DNA of 64,000 bases from Olavius algarvensis associated proteobacterium Delta 3 (lineage in GTDB: Bacteria; Desulfobacterota; Desulfobacteria; Desulfobacterales; CAFBRK01). The position numbers and the translations under genes are program-made. The stretch's first letter is position 1, and every line of letters starts with the position of its first letter. This document shows, in pieces, positions 23,561-38,500 of this stretch. The DNA lies in contig CAFBRK010000252.1 in assembly GCA_903231505.1 (NCBI GenBank), positions 52,595-116,594 on the forward strand, given 5' to 3'. The notes beneath the pieces were generated by a model that was not told the DNA's origin, made no database searches, and worked only from the letters and a program-made list of their open reading frames with translations.

Positions 23561-26500
23561 ATCGCCCTGAGCGCGGCCCCCGAAGACATCCTGTACACCA
23601 ATGCCCTATTCGATCCCACAGCCGTCACCAACGACCGGGTCGTGATCGATGTCAGTTCCGGCCGGAACGATTTTACCGTTGCCGCCACCCACGCCGGCGC
23701 CACCACCATTACCACCGGCAGCAGTGATGACCGGATTGCGGTGCGCCGCACCACCGGCAGCCTGTCCATCGATTCCGGCAGCGGGGAAGATACGGTGTTT
23801 GTGGGCAGCATGGCCGGATTCTGGCGGATACCGGTGGACTCCAACACGGTCGAATTTCTCAATGTCAACGGCGATGCCAACGGCATCCATGGGGCGCTGA
23901 CCATAAGCGGGGGCGAGCAGGATGTGATCGACCGCCTGATGGTGGATGACACGGGCGATGCGGGTGACAATATCGGCCAGCTGAGCGCCACCCGGATCAC
24001 CGGTCTGGGGATGACCGAGGGCATCACCTACGCCCACTTCGAGGCGGTCGTCACACGGCTCGGCGACGGCAACGATCAGTTCACCGTGACCGGTACCGCC
24101 GACGGGGTGATTACAACGGTCCACGGCACCGGCGGCAGCGATACACTGGTGGTTGACGGTGGCGGCGGTCCGACGGCTCCGCTGGTGATTTATGGGGACA
24201 CATCTGCACCGGCTCCCGGCAACTACACCGGGGCCTACCTCGTGGCCGACAATCCGGCCGGCGATGTCGTTGACGCCTCAGCTGCCACCCGGACGGTCAT
24301 TATCCACGGCGGACCGGGCAATGACACCATCACCGGTGGCCAGGCGGGTGACATCATCACCGGCGGGTCCGACGATGACACCATCGCCGGTGGAGACGGC
24401 GCAGACACCATCTACGGCGATTCCGGGTTCAATGTCCATCTGGAGTCCTGGGTCAATACGCTGGTGGCTGCCGCTGACGCGGGCCGGGACGAGATCCATG
24501 GCGACGACGGTGAAGACACCCTCTTTGGTGAGGGTGATGACGATACCCTGTTCGGCGATGCCGCCGGCGACGATATCTTCGGCGGTGAAGACGATGACAC
24601 GATTTGGGGCGGTGCAGGCGTTGATGTCATTCTCGGCGGCGCCGGAAACGACACCATCGATGCCGGCGTGGGCAACGACATCGTATTTGGCGACACGGGC
24701 GACATCACGGATGATGCCTACGTGGGACCGATACGCCTGACGGACGGAAACGATATCGTGACCGGCGGCATCGGCAACGATCTTCTGGTGGGCAACGGCG
24801 GGGATGATCAGATCAGCGGCGACGCGGGCGAAGATATCCTGATCGGCGACGGTGTCCTTCTGGGGATCGGCAGTACCGTTCCGGACGCCTTCAATACGGC
24901 GGGTGTCGGTGATGTCAGCGATACGAACCTGGGCTCGGGGGGCGAGGACACCCTGACCGGCGGCCCGGGCGATGACCTCATTTACGCCGGCCCGGGCGAT
25001 GACGACATCGACGGCGGTGACGACCAAGACACCATCTTCGCCGAGGACGATGCGGACACGGTCACCGGTGGCTCAGGCGCCGACCTGATCCGGGGCAACG
25101 CCGGCAATGATGTTATCGACGGCAACGGCGGCAACGATGAGATCCACGGCGATGAGGGCGCTGACACGATCCACGGCAACCTGGGCCTTGACGAGATTGA
25201 TGGCGGCAGCGGGCCGGACGAGATCTGGGGCGACGACGACAACGACACCATCCTGGGCGGCCCGGATAACGACACCATCCACGGCGGCGGCGGATCGGAT
25301 GACATCGACGGTGGCACCGGCGCCGATGAGATTCATGGCGATGAGGACGCCGACACCATCCATGGCAGCCTGGGCCATGACGAAATTTACGGCGGCCTCG
25401 GACCTGACGAGATCTGGGGTGACGACGACAACGACACCATCCTGGGCGGTGCCGACAACGATACCATTTACGGTGGTGGCCATGACGATCTCATTTTCGG
25501 CAATACCGGCGAAGACCTCCTGTACGGCGACACCGGCAACGACGACATTTACGGTAACGAGGAGGACGACACCATTTCCGGCGGTGAGGATGACGATTTT
25601 CTGGTCGGGGGCGGCGGTGACGACCTGATCACGGGCGATGCCGGAAACGACGTCATGTGGGGCGGCTTCAAGAAGCACAACCGCCCATCCTTCGATTTGG
25701 CCAGTGGCATCAATTTTACCAACCCGCCGGGCTTTGATCTGTACGATGGGATCTACCCGACCGGGTTTGTCCCGCCGTGGATTACGCCGGTGGTGCTCAA
25801 CGGGCTGTCCATCGACGGCGATGCCAACGACGGCATCGATGAAATGTACGGAAATGCCGGTACGGACTGGATGTTTGGCGGTGCCGAAGCCGATATCGTC
25901 CACGGCATCGATTTTCTCTACGCCTGGGCGGCCCTCACGCTCACCGATAACGGCTTTGAAGGGGAGTATGCCCTGAAGGGCGACGAGCTGCACGGTGGCG
26001 CCGGTGGCGACTGGCTGTGGGGCAACCTGCGCCAGGATATCCTGCTGGGCGACAGCGGCAACGACTTTCTGCACGGCGACTATCTCTCCGGGCAGTTCTA
26101 TGCCGAGAGCGAGGCGGCCGACATCTACGGGGCGGCCGACCGGCTGCTGGGCGGATCCGGGGAAGACCAGCTCCTCGGTGGCGGTGGAGACGATGAACTG
26201 CGGGGCGGCGCCAATACCGACTGGCTCGAAGGGCAGGGTGGCAACGACACCCTCTTGGGCGGCACCGATATCGACTTTATGGTGCTCGATACCCGGCGTG
26301 TATATTTCGCGCCCGACGGTGTCGGTGAAGACGATGTGCTCCCGCCGGTGGATCAGCTCGAGACAGCGGTCGATACCTTCGACGGATACTACGGCAATGA
26401 ATTCCGCGGCGATCTGGGTCTCGATGATGCCACCGACATCATGCTCATCGAAGGCACCAACCAGCGTGACACCATCCTGATCGGCCAGCTCGCCGACGGT

Positions 26501-29500
26501 CGGATCCATGTGAACTTCACGACGCAAAATCCATCTACCGGGGCTGTGGAGTCATGGCAGATCATTGCGCCGTGGCGTGCCAATGTGACCGATGCCGTGA
26601 CCACCCAGGACTATTTCGATCCGCTGCAACCGCTCGATCCGCTGGGAACGCCTTTGGTCGAGCAGTTCCGCATCTCGGGACTGATGCGCGATGACGAGAT
26701 CCGATTCGTGGCCGAGCCCTACGTGGCCTACGACGGCACACCCGCGGCCGTCACCGTCTTCCCACTGGATATCGGCGATCTGAATGCGCGTAGCGATGAT
26801 TTTGTCGGTGTGATCGACGGCGGTCCGGGTGACGATGTGCTGTCCGGGACGGCGGGACGCGACCGGATCGATGGCGGCAGCGGGAGCGATACCATATACG
26901 GTTTGGCCGGTGACGACCGGTTGTGGGGCGACAGCACCGCCGGCAGCGAGACCCCTGCCAATGATGACTACGATATCTTCTTCGGCGGCCGGGGTGACGA
27001 CGACCTCATCGGAGGTCCGGGCATCAACGACCTGTATACATGGACGCAGCACCCGCTTCCCGCAGGGGACACCCAGTTTGGTGTGTTCGTCAACGGAGAT
27101 GATCCCGCCGGGCCGGTCTTCGACGATGACGGCGACCTCGACGGTGACGGGCTCCTCGATGATGATCCCACCAGACCGGCTCGCATCCTGGAAGACACCG
27201 GCCTCGACCGGATGCTTGGGTCGCAGCTGGATGACCGGCTCTACGGCGGCACCGGCGTGGTCTTTATGTACGGCAACGGGGGAGACGACGTCTACTACCG
27301 TGCCGATGGCAGCGAGTTCCAGTCCATTGACGGGGGACTGGGCGGCGACGAGTGGAAAGAATATGCCAGGGAAAACGGCAAGGTCTGGTACGTGGGCGGA
27401 ACCGATGCGGATGACGTGATGACCGTCGATTTCGTCACCGAGCCGGGATTGCTCCGTGACCATCATCTTATAACTAGGCTCACCGATAACAACGGAAACT
27501 ACAGCTTTGCCGCCCAGGTCCGGCTCGATTTCGGCGCCGTGGATGAGGACGGCAACCCCGTGTGGGATGCCCAGGATGCCATCGCCGATCTCGACGCGTT
27601 GGCCCAGCGGGGGGAAGACCAAAATCCCGAGAACCCGGACCCGGGCATCCCCGTAGGTACGGCGTCCACCTCCACCCAGGCGCTCGTGGATACGGGACAG
27701 CTCGACGGCTTGCTGCCTCCCGAGGGGGACTTTGATGTCATCCTGGTGGACGGCCTGGGGGGCAACGACCGGATCGACGTGGGGCCCACCGTACAGAAGA
27801 CCGTGTGGATCGACGGCGGCCCCGGTGACGATCGCGTCACCATTACCGGCGGCAATGCCATCCTCGTGGACAAGTCCGAGCACGGCGTCCGCAACGACAG
27901 CTCCGAGACAGCCTACGATCTTGGAACGGACCTGGCAGAGAGCGCTGTCTTTACGGGACTTACCATCGACAATCCCGAAGACCTGGATTGGTACCGGTTC
28001 AGTCTGGAGAGTATCAACCCCGGCGCCCAACTGATTCTGTCGAGCCGGTCCGAGAAAGATGGCCTGGAGCTTGCCTTGTTCGAGTTGGAAACGGGCGACA
28101 GCGTTGCCCTCAGTCCGTCGCTCCAGCTCGGCCGGGACCGTACCGATCTGGAAGTGTCCCACGATACCATCGAAACCGCCTATGACCTGGGAGACATCGA
28201 GAATCTCAACCGGGTAACCGGGCTCACCATCCACGAAGGGCCGACGGAGACGGTTCCAAACCCGGGAGACGTCGATGTCTTCGAGATCACCCTCTTCCGG
28301 GACGGCATCAACGGGGACCGCATTAACCTGGTGAAAAGCGACACCGAGGACCAGGTCCGCATCGACCTGCTCGACGAGGAGGGTAATGTCGTCGCCGCTG
28401 ATGCGGAGACTGCACCGATCGTCAGGGTCATCGACCTGGACGGTCTGGACGCCGGAACGTATTATCTCCGCGTTCTGACCCTGGGCGCCCCCGCCCGTTA
28501 TGAGCTGGCGTTCCAGGTGCCGGAACTGCGCACGACCGAGTCCACCTACAGTGACATCGCCAATGGCGCAAGTGACCGCGCACTGAACCTGGGCACCCAG
28601 TCGCTGTTCCCGAGAGTCACCGGTTCGGTGCTCCAGGCCGGAGCCGAAAAGTGGTATTCTTTTGACCTGCAACGCGACGGCGAACTCGACGATGTCATTC
28701 GTCTGACGTCCACGCCGGGGCCGATGCAGATGGCGTTGATTGCGATCGATGATGCGCTCGTCGAGACGGAACTTGCGACCACCTCCCTCGACCCGGATGG
28801 AGTCGCCGAATTGAATCTGAATGGGCAAGCCCCGGGTACGTACCACCTCAAGGTTTTCGGCGCCGTCAATCCGGACGGGACCGGGTTTGAATTGTCCCCT
28901 GGGGACAAGCCTACGGACCGCACCATCGTCGAAACCGAAACGGAGGTGGGCGGCGCTCCCGTATTTACCCGCGAGGAAATCCGCACGGTCCGGGAATACG
29001 GCCAGAGCCTCGTGGATCTCTCCGGCAAGCAAATCTCTGCCCTGGATCTTTCCACCCTCGATGCCGGTAAGGCGTATCTCCTGCGGGTGACCTCGCCCAA
29101 CCGGCTACCCACCATCTATGATCTGTCCTTCGATCTCGGGGACGGTAACGATCCGCGCGACAATGAGACCAACCTCTCGGCCAAAACGACGGTGACGCGC
29201 AGGGATGTGATTCTGGGCGGAGCAGGCCATGACGCCCTCCAGGGCGGTCCCGGAGAGGACTGGATCTTCGGCGGCCCGGGGAACGACGTCCTGTCAGGAG
29301 GCTACGACCGGCAGGCTGAAGATCTTCTGTTTGGCGAGGAGGGAGACGACGCTTTCCAGATTCTACCCGACGGGCTGCCCTTTATCAGAGGCACCCAGGA
29401 GACCTACGTTCCGACCCTCACCGACCGCTTCGACGGCGGCCCCGGGGATGACCGGGTCCTGTTTCAGGGCGGGGACTATGACCGGTTATCGCGACCCGTA

Positions 29501-32500
29501 CCGGATCTCGTGTCCATCCGCTGGAACCGCTTCCTGCAGCGTTATGAATTTACCGCAGTGCCGTGGGATATTGCCAACCAGCAGTTCGACATTGGCCAGC
29601 AGGTGGTCAACGCCACCAAGCCCGGACCTCTGGAAGGATGGGTGGGGACGGTCACATTCAGTATCCGCGTACCTGATCCGGAACAACCCGGGCGGGGCTT
29701 CGTCGACATCCTTGCCAATATCGACGCCACCGACATCACCGGTGTCGCCGGCGATATTCAGGCAGCACTCAATGCCGAATTCGGCTTCGACGCGGACGGA
29801 AACCCCGTCGTCGCGGTCGTTTTCCCCGACGGCGTCCTGCGCATCCGGACAAACGGCGTTGGACTTGAACTGCGCGCCGACGAAAACGATGCCATGGTCA
29901 CGGTGATGGGCTTTGCCCCGTTGTCGTCAGCCTCGCCGATCTACCATCAGACCTACGCCTTCTATCAGACCATCAGCGTCGAAAAAACGGTCATCGATAC
30001 CCGGGCCGGTGACGACATGGTTCGCGCCGATACCGAGTACAAGTTCCCGAATGTGCCCGGCGAGTGGGGTATCGACCCGGGTGACTACGAGCAGCGGGCC
30101 CTGATCGGCGGCCTGGAAATCTACGGTGGCGACGGAAACGACATGCTGTTCGGCGGCGCACTGGGTGACCGTATTTACGGCGGTGCCGATTCCGACGTGA
30201 TCTTCGGCGGCGGTGGCGACGACCTGCTCTTTGGTGGCCCGGGGCGCGATTTCGTGGTTGGCAACACCTCCCTGGTGCCGGATGCCTATGAATTTACCTC
30301 GCGCGGCGGCCGGCTCGATCGAAACGACCTCGTCAGCACCGCGGCACTGTTACCGTCGCTGCGGGCCGGAACGACCATCGAGGGACTGAACCTGGACCTC
30401 GATGACAACGGGGACTGGTACGTGATCGCAGCCCCCGAGGCGGTCAACTACTTTGGTGAAGCCAACGGTGCGCTGCTGACCAACGACATGATCACGGTTC
30501 CCGAGGTGGTGCCGGCCGAGGGCGGTGTGATCCCGACCGGGCGTCATCTGCGGTCCTACCTGTTTGCTGCCGAAAACATCGCCGCCGCAGGCGAACCGCT
30601 GGATCTGGTGCCGCGCGAGCGGTTCTTCGGTGTGCCGGATTACTATCTGCTTCACGTGACACACCAGCTCGAGCCCTCGGCAGCCACGGCCGGAAAAGCG
30701 GTGGAACTGGACGGCATTGATGATGCACTCGTGGTCGACGACACCGAACCCGGCACGGCCATTGGCGCACTCGACATCACCCGCCAGTTGACCCTCGATG
30801 TCTGGTTCAAGTTGGACGACTCGGCGGGCAGCGCTGACGGAAGCCTGAGCTTCGATGGCACCGCCACGTGGATGCCGATCATTTTCAAGGGTGACGACGA
30901 CACCCTGTTGACAATCGACCGCAACTATTCGCTGTGGCTCAATGAAGACGGCTACCTGCATTTCACGTCGGCCAACGGCCAGGCGCAGGACGGTGTGGTA
31001 AATTCCACACCCGGGATCATCAGGGCCGGCCAGTGGTACCACGTCAGTGGGGTGATGGATCGGGATGCCGGCACCATGTCGATTTACGTCAACGGTGCCC
31101 CGGCAAACCCGCTGCCCGGCACCGTCGGCAACTCCCCCGCGGTGACTCCCCTCAATAGTGCTCTGCACATCGGCACCACATCGCAGGTCAGTGCGAATTT
31201 CACCCCGTTCAAAGGTGTCATCGATGAAGTGCGCGTGTGGAATGTCGCGCGCGACGCGACCGAGATCGAGCGTGATTATTCGCGTGTGGTCGATGCTGAC
31301 ACAGAGGGGCTGGTCGGATACTGGCGCTTCTCGGAAACCGCGGGGCTTGATTTCGCCGACAGCACGGCCAACGGTAGCGACGCTGCCCTCGACCAGGGGG
31401 CTTACGGAAATGTTGTAGAGTCGGAAGCGCACGCTCCCGGCAGAGAATTGATCACAACGTACGGCATCGGCGAATATCAGATTGTATTCAACAGGCCCCT
31501 GGGCGAAAGCGTTCATGTGTCGGGAGATGAGGCGTTACAGGTCCTGTCGGCGCAGGAGCTGGGCGGCCAGCCGGTGATGTTCGGGCTTGGCGACATCGAC
31601 GGCAACGGTTTTAGCGACGCGGTCGTGTCGGTACGCGACCTGGTTCTGAACGAAGATGGCAGTACCAGCAATTTTGCGCGCATTGCATTCGGTACGGCAG
31701 CCGGTTTCGACCCGCGGCCCAACTGGGACACCGATTCGGAAACAGTCGATCCGGCCCTCACGCTGCTGCTGCCGGCACCGGTGTTGGCCGGCACACCGGA
31801 GAGCCGGACACAGATTTCGGCGGCGGGCGACGTCGATGGTGATGGATACGATGACATCGCCGTTTCCGTCACCGAAGAGAACGGCAGCACGGTTTACCTG
31901 GTGTTCGGGCGTGACAACTGGGCACTGGGCAACGTGGAGGAGGACGCCGACATCCTCGATGTGACGGCGCCGGATGCCAATACCATCGTCATCAGCGATT
32001 TCGCCGGGCCTGTCACCGCGGTCGGCGCCAACGATGTAACCCCGAAGATCGGTGACGGGTTGAACGTCAGTTTCTACGATCTCGACACGCCGTATTACAC
32101 TGATTTCGGCGCTCTGACGCCGGCGTACACGTCGATTGCGCCGGAGTTGACCTACTCGAATGTCATCCCGGGCACCCTGTTTTTCGACGGTGACGACCAC
32201 GTGGACGTGGCCGACAGCGCGAGCCTCTCGCTCACCGGGTCATCCACGGTGGAAGTACGCTTCAAGATAGATCCCACGCCGTTCGATCGGATGACACTGT
32301 TGCAGAAGTCCACCGACGGAATGGGTTCGAACCGGACCTATGCGCTGTGGTTGAGCCAGGGCACAGGCCGGCTGGTACTGGAAACCGAGGACGCTACGGG
32401 CCTGCAGACCTGGAGCACCGCGACAGGCCTGGTGGAGCCAGGGCAGTGGTACGAGCTGGCCAGCGTGATCGACCGGACCACCGGTGACGTGCGCCTGTAC

Positions 32501-35500
32501 CTGAACGGGGCGGTGGTGCTCGATGAGACGGCGGCCGTGCGCAGTGACCCGGCGCTTTCCTCGAACCGACTGGTGATCGGACGTCAGGAAACGGAACCAG
32601 ACGGGTTCGTCGGCGTAATCGACGATGTGGCGATCTGGAACACAGTGCGGAGCGCTGCGGAGATTGCCGCTGATTTCACCACAGGTGTAGCAGACACCGA
32701 CAACGATCTTGCCGCGCAATGGGCGTTCAACGAGCCCAGCGGTAGCGGTGCGGTTGCTTTCGACAGCTCAGGCAACGGTAACGACGGCCTGCTTGGCGGC
32801 ACGGTCCCTGCCGAGGCGCCCACACCGTCTTTCAACCGCGCACTTTCATTTGATGGCGACGACCGCGTGGACGTGACCCGCAACGTGGTCGACGAAGGTA
32901 TTCTCGTTTTCGACGGTGACGACCGTGTCGACGTTACCGACGGGGTCAATCTTGCCCTCACCGGGTCTTCCACAGTTGAAGTGCGTTTCAGGAGCGATGC
33001 CTCCACAGGAGGCTGGCGGTCCCTGGTGCAAAAATCGACAGACGGGCTGGGATCGTCGAACCAGACATACCAGCTGTGGGTCAACCAGTCAGAGGGTCGA
33101 CTGGAACTGGATAGGTGGGACATCGCCGGCCGGCAGATCTGGAGCACACCAAACAACGTGGTGCAACCGGGGCAATGGCACGAGGTCGCCACGGTCATAG
33201 ACCAGAACACCGGTGAAGTACGGATATATCTCGACGGGGTGGAACTGGAGCGTTCCGGATTCGATGTGCGCAACGAACCGGCTTTGGAATCGAACCGGCT
33301 GGTGATCGGCGGACCGTTTCCGGCATACGGCTATGACGGTTTTGTTGGTGCCATTGACGATGTGGCGATCTGGAATACCGTGCGCGGCGCCGCAGAAATT
33401 GTCGAAGATTTTGCTGAAGGTGTGGACGACGCCGACACCAACCTTGCCGGGCACTGGAGGTTCGACGAGCCGAGTGGCGTTACCGCGGTCGATGCCTCGA
33501 GCTACCGCAACAACGGGGTGCTCGGCGATGGTGTACCAGCACAGGAGCCAACACGCGAGGTGTTGATCGGTGCGTTATCGCTGACGGGCTCATCGACGGT
33601 GGAAATGCGCTTCAAGGTGGATCCTGATGCTGAGGGCCTGGCGGCACTGGTGCAGAAATCGACCGACGGCCTGGGACAAAACTTGACCTATGGGCTCTGG
33701 GTAGACCAGAGCACGGGCCAACTGGTCCTGGAGACGGAGGACGCCACAGGCCTGCAGTCCTGGAACACCCCCAAGGGGAGGGTCGTGCGGGCGGGTCAGT
33801 GGTACGAGCTGGCCAGCGTGATCGACCGGGATACGGGCGACGTGAGGATTTACCTGAACGGCGAACAGCTCCTCGATGGGTCCGCGGCAGTGCGCACCGA
33901 CCCGGCGATCTCCTCGAACTTGCTGGCGTTCGGTCATGATAACTTCATCGGCGTTATCGACGAAATTACGATCTGGAACACAGCGCGCAGTGAGACGGAG
34001 ATTGCAGATGATTTCAACGTGGGTGTGGACGATAAAGACGCGGCTCTAGTCGGGCATTGGGCGTTTGAGGAGCCGACTGGTGATGTCGCGATCGATGCCT
34101 CGACCTATCGCAACGACGGGCTGCTGGGCGGTGGTGTGGCACAGCAGGTGCCGCGGCGCGTGCAACTTGGTGAGCTCTTCTTTAACGGCGGTGACCATGT
34201 AGACGCTGCCGACAGCGCGAGCCTGGCACTTACCGGCTCGTCCACAGTCGAAATGCGATTCATGCTCGACCCCGCAGCAACCGGCCGGGCGGCATTGCTG
34301 CAAAAATCAATCGATGGCCTGGGAGACAACCTGACCTATGCGCTGTGGGTACACCCGAGTACGGGCCAATTGATTTTGGAAACCGAAGATGCCAAAGGCC
34401 TGCAGTCCTTTAGGACCGCCGAAGGGCTGGTGCGGACGGGGCAGTGGTATGAGCTGGCCGGCGTGATCGACCGGGCCACGGGCGATGTTCGGATTATCCT
34501 GAACGGCGAGCTGGTCCTCGATGAGCCTGAAACGGTGCGCACGGATGCGGCCCTGGCCTCGAACCGGATGGTGATCGGCCAGTATCAGGGGGCCAACGGG
34601 TTCATCGGCGTGATTGACGATATCGCGATCTGGAACACGGTGCGGGATGCCGGCGAGATTGCAGCAGACTTTGCCGGCGGTGCCTCGGGTCCATCGAGCG
34701 AGCTGGTAGCCCACTGGGATTTTAACGAGCTGGACGGTTCGGTGGCGACCGACAGCTCCGGTAACGCCAACGACGCCGTGCTGGGTGCCGGGCCGGCCGG
34801 CGAATCACCAAAACGCTTTGCCACCTTCGGCGGATTTGACGAATTTGATGCGCAGCACGGGGTGGTCTGGGCCGGCCGGATCGACATCGATCGGGATGTG
34901 CCCGGCCCACTTGAAATCGGTATCTACAGCGACGGCCGGGCACGCATATACATTGACGGTGTGCTGCGGGTCGATCACGTGCACGTGTCGAGTGACCTGG
35001 CCAGTACGACCTCGGTTTCGCTCGAAGACGACGATCTGTCTGATGGCTTGCATCACATTCGGGTTGAATACGTGCACAACGTGGGGCCGGCAAACTTCTC
35101 GCTCATCATCCCGTCGTTCGCCTCGCTTTTAAGGACGGATACCTCCCTTGATGATCCGACCGCAAGCGGCCTTGACGATCTGGTTGTCTCCGACGCCAAC
35201 GGTGCGGTTATCATCCATGGTCGTGCCCGCGGGGAATGGACGAACCTGTCCGCGACGAATCTCGACGCATTTGCGTCGGGAACCGGCGCCCTGTCCTTCG
35301 ATGGTGATGATCACGTGGACATAGCCGACAGCCCGAGCCTGGCGCTGACCGGGTCGTCCACGGTCGAGGTGCGTTTCAGGAGCGACTCCCCGAATGAATC
35401 CTGGAAGGCGTTGGTTCAGAAATCAGACGACGGCTCGGGGTTGCCTGATACGTACGCACTGTGGTTGAACCAGAGCGCGGGCATATTCGAGCTGGACACG

Positions 35501-38500
35501 CAAGACGCCGCCGGTCTGCAATACTGGCTTACAGATCCCGGCTTGGTGCAGACGGGGCAGTGGTACGACCTCGCCGCCGTGATCGACCGAAGTACGGGCG
35601 ATGTGCGGATGTACCTCGACGGGGTAGAACTGGCACTTTCCGGATTCGGGCCGGTGCGCAGCGATCCGGCGCTGGTTTCAAACCGGCTGGTGATCGGCGG
35701 CCCATTCCCAAGATGGGGGCATTCCGGGTTCGTTGGCGCCATCGATGATGTGGCGATCTGGAACGTGGTGCGCAGCGCTGCAGAAATTGCCGCTGATTTC
35801 GCCACAGGTGTGGACGATACCGACACTGATCTTGCCGCACACTGGGCGTTCGACGAGCTGGGCGGCAATAGTGTGATCGATGCCTCGACCTACGGCAACA
35901 ACGGGGTTCTGGGCGGTATTGGTCTCCCGACCGAGAAACCCGCGCGGGTCGCCGTAGATGACCTTATGGAGTGGTCGGCGGCCGGGGTAGGCGATGTGAC
36001 CCGTGACGGCCGCAGCGATGTCGCCGTGATCGATGGTAAAGCGCTGCGCATATACAGCGGTGGCGGCATGCCGGACAAGCTGTTCGAGGACCTTACGATT
36101 TTCTCCGGTACGGCTGAGCGAATTAACAATGGCCTGGTATCGACGATTACACTCGGCCTAACGTCCATGGCCGTCGAGGTTTTCAACGCGGGCGACATCG
36201 ATGGCGACGCCGCCAACGATATCCTGTTGATTGGTGAGGAAGGGCATTACCTCGTGTTCGGCGGGGACCTGCCGGTGACGGATACGCTGGCCAACATGCT
36301 GCTCGACCCCGACGATGAAGGTCCGCTGCTGCCTTCGGCACTGGAACTGCCGGAAGGCGCGTGGCGAGCGATAGGCGATTTCGATGGTGCCGACGCGGAT
36401 GGCCGCTCCTACGCCGATCTCGCCGCAGGCGTGCTGCTGTCCAGCGATCGTCTCAACGAAGCGGCACAGCTTGAGCGCCAGGTGGTCAAGCTGTACCTCG
36501 GCGGGGATCGCGCATCCCTTTCGGCAACCTTCAAGACCGAAGATCTGGTCATCGAACCGGGCCGCGCGTTCTACTTCCCATCGGGATTTGTGTCGGCGAG
36601 CGCAGCCTATTTTGGCGGTGCGCTTGAGGTCCTCGGCGGCGCCGACGGCAACACCGCTATCCGTACCCGATTGGCGGTTACCGGGCCTGCCGGAGATTCG
36701 CTGCGCCTTTACGACGGCGCGAATTTCGGAGTGGTGGACACCGCCAGTGTTGCTGCGACCGGCCTCGGGCACGACAAAGACCTCTTCGTTCTTCCGCTGG
36801 CAGCACCGGTACCTCCGGGCGTTGCGCCCATGCCGCCGCCCGGTGTCGATCTTGTGAACGACGCCGACCCGATTATCCGTGACGCGTTTGTCCTCGAAGG
36901 CAGCCAAGAGAACGGACGCCTTGCCGGATCACAGGCGTTGCCCGATTTCAACGGCGACGGTTTCGGCGAATTGCTGGTCACCGGAGAGACGGCCAGCTAC
37001 CTGTTCCTTGGTCCGGTTCAGATCGAAGACATTTACGACGTCGAATCCCAGGCGGATGTCATCATCGATGGTGAGGTGGGCCGTGCTGCGAGCCGCATGG
37101 GCGACATAACCGGCGACGGCCTGTCCGACCTGGTTTTCCTGCGCTCGACGGGTAGCGCGGGTGGTTTCACGATCACGATCATTGCCGGCGGTCTTGCCAG
37201 TGGAACCGACCTGCCGCGCCATGTCACCCTCGACTGGGTCAGCGACACGGTCGGCGGTGACCCTCAATCGCGCCTTGTCGAGCGGACGCATTCTGAATCC
37301 GGTACCAGCGTAGGGTTGGGCTTCGGAAGCTCGAACGCCAGCATCGCGGTCCTGAACTGGGATGATGACGGACATGCCGACATCGCACTGGTGCGTGCCG
37401 AGGCTCCTGACACGGACTATCAGGGCTTCGTGCTTTCGGGAGCCGCGATGTGGGCCGGGGCTGCCAACCGTCCGATCGAAATCTTCGGTGCTACTAAAGA
37501 TATCTTCGGTGCTGATCAGGCAGCGCGCATTGAACGCGATACGACCAGCGCCCAGCAGGTTGCGGAGGCGATGGGCGCAGGAGCCGACAGCGCCAGGGCC
37601 AGTTCGGCGGATCAGATTAGGGCCATCGTCGCCGGGGATGTTACCGGCGACGGCCTGGACGACCTGGTGCTGGTCAACGCCGGGGTGGCAGTGTTCGAGG
37701 TTGACGATCTGATCTTGGAAAATGCCGTGCTCCGGGGAGCCAGTATCGGGCGGGCCTACCTGGTGACCGGCCGTACCGGAGCAGGTGAGGTTATTTCGCT
37801 CGACACTGACAGTGAGCTGATTATTCAGGATTTCTCCCTTGGCGGCAGTGCCTCGGCGCTGGGTGATGTGGATGGCGATGGCTACAGCGATTTTGCCATC
37901 GGCAGCTCCCGTGAAGCAAAGCGCCAGAGCCAGGAAGACATCGATCGCGAGGGCGGGCTGTTCGTCTTTTTCGGCGAGGCAGATTTTAACGGTGCAACAG
38001 TACTCGGAGAAAGCGCCGATTTCATCGTGATGCGGACACCACGCGAAGAACTGCCACTCGATGGGGCGTTCCTCGGTGCGCTGCAGGCGACCGCCGGCGA
38101 TTTCGACGGTGATCGCAAGATGGACCTGGTGGTGTCCGAAACAACCCGCCTGCAGATCTCCAGCGGCGTCCTGAACGTTCTCGATCTTGATCAGAGAGGC
38201 GCCGTCTCCGTGTTTTACGACGTCATGACGGACATCGAGACCCAGGGCCAGCGTGTGATGGCGCTGACCGAGGCGGATCGCACACTGCAGGGTGAGTTCG
38301 AGTTCGATGAGCTTGGGTCCCTGGCGACGACGCCGGCGTTCGATCTCGATGGCGACGGTCTCGGCGACCTTGTGCTGGGCGCGGCGGGTGCCGATGTGGT
38401 GACCGGGGAGGTGATCCCGGCGGGCGGCAAAATCTATGTCATCTACGGCAGTTCGTCGCGCTCGGCGTTGCCGGTAAATGCCATCGAGCTGGGCAATCGC

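Noticed and set aside
27880..29140. Peptidase gene associated with the PPC domains
   Set aside because: No HExxH, Ser-protease triad or other catalytic motif lies near; PPC domains here are simply adhesin-type modules.
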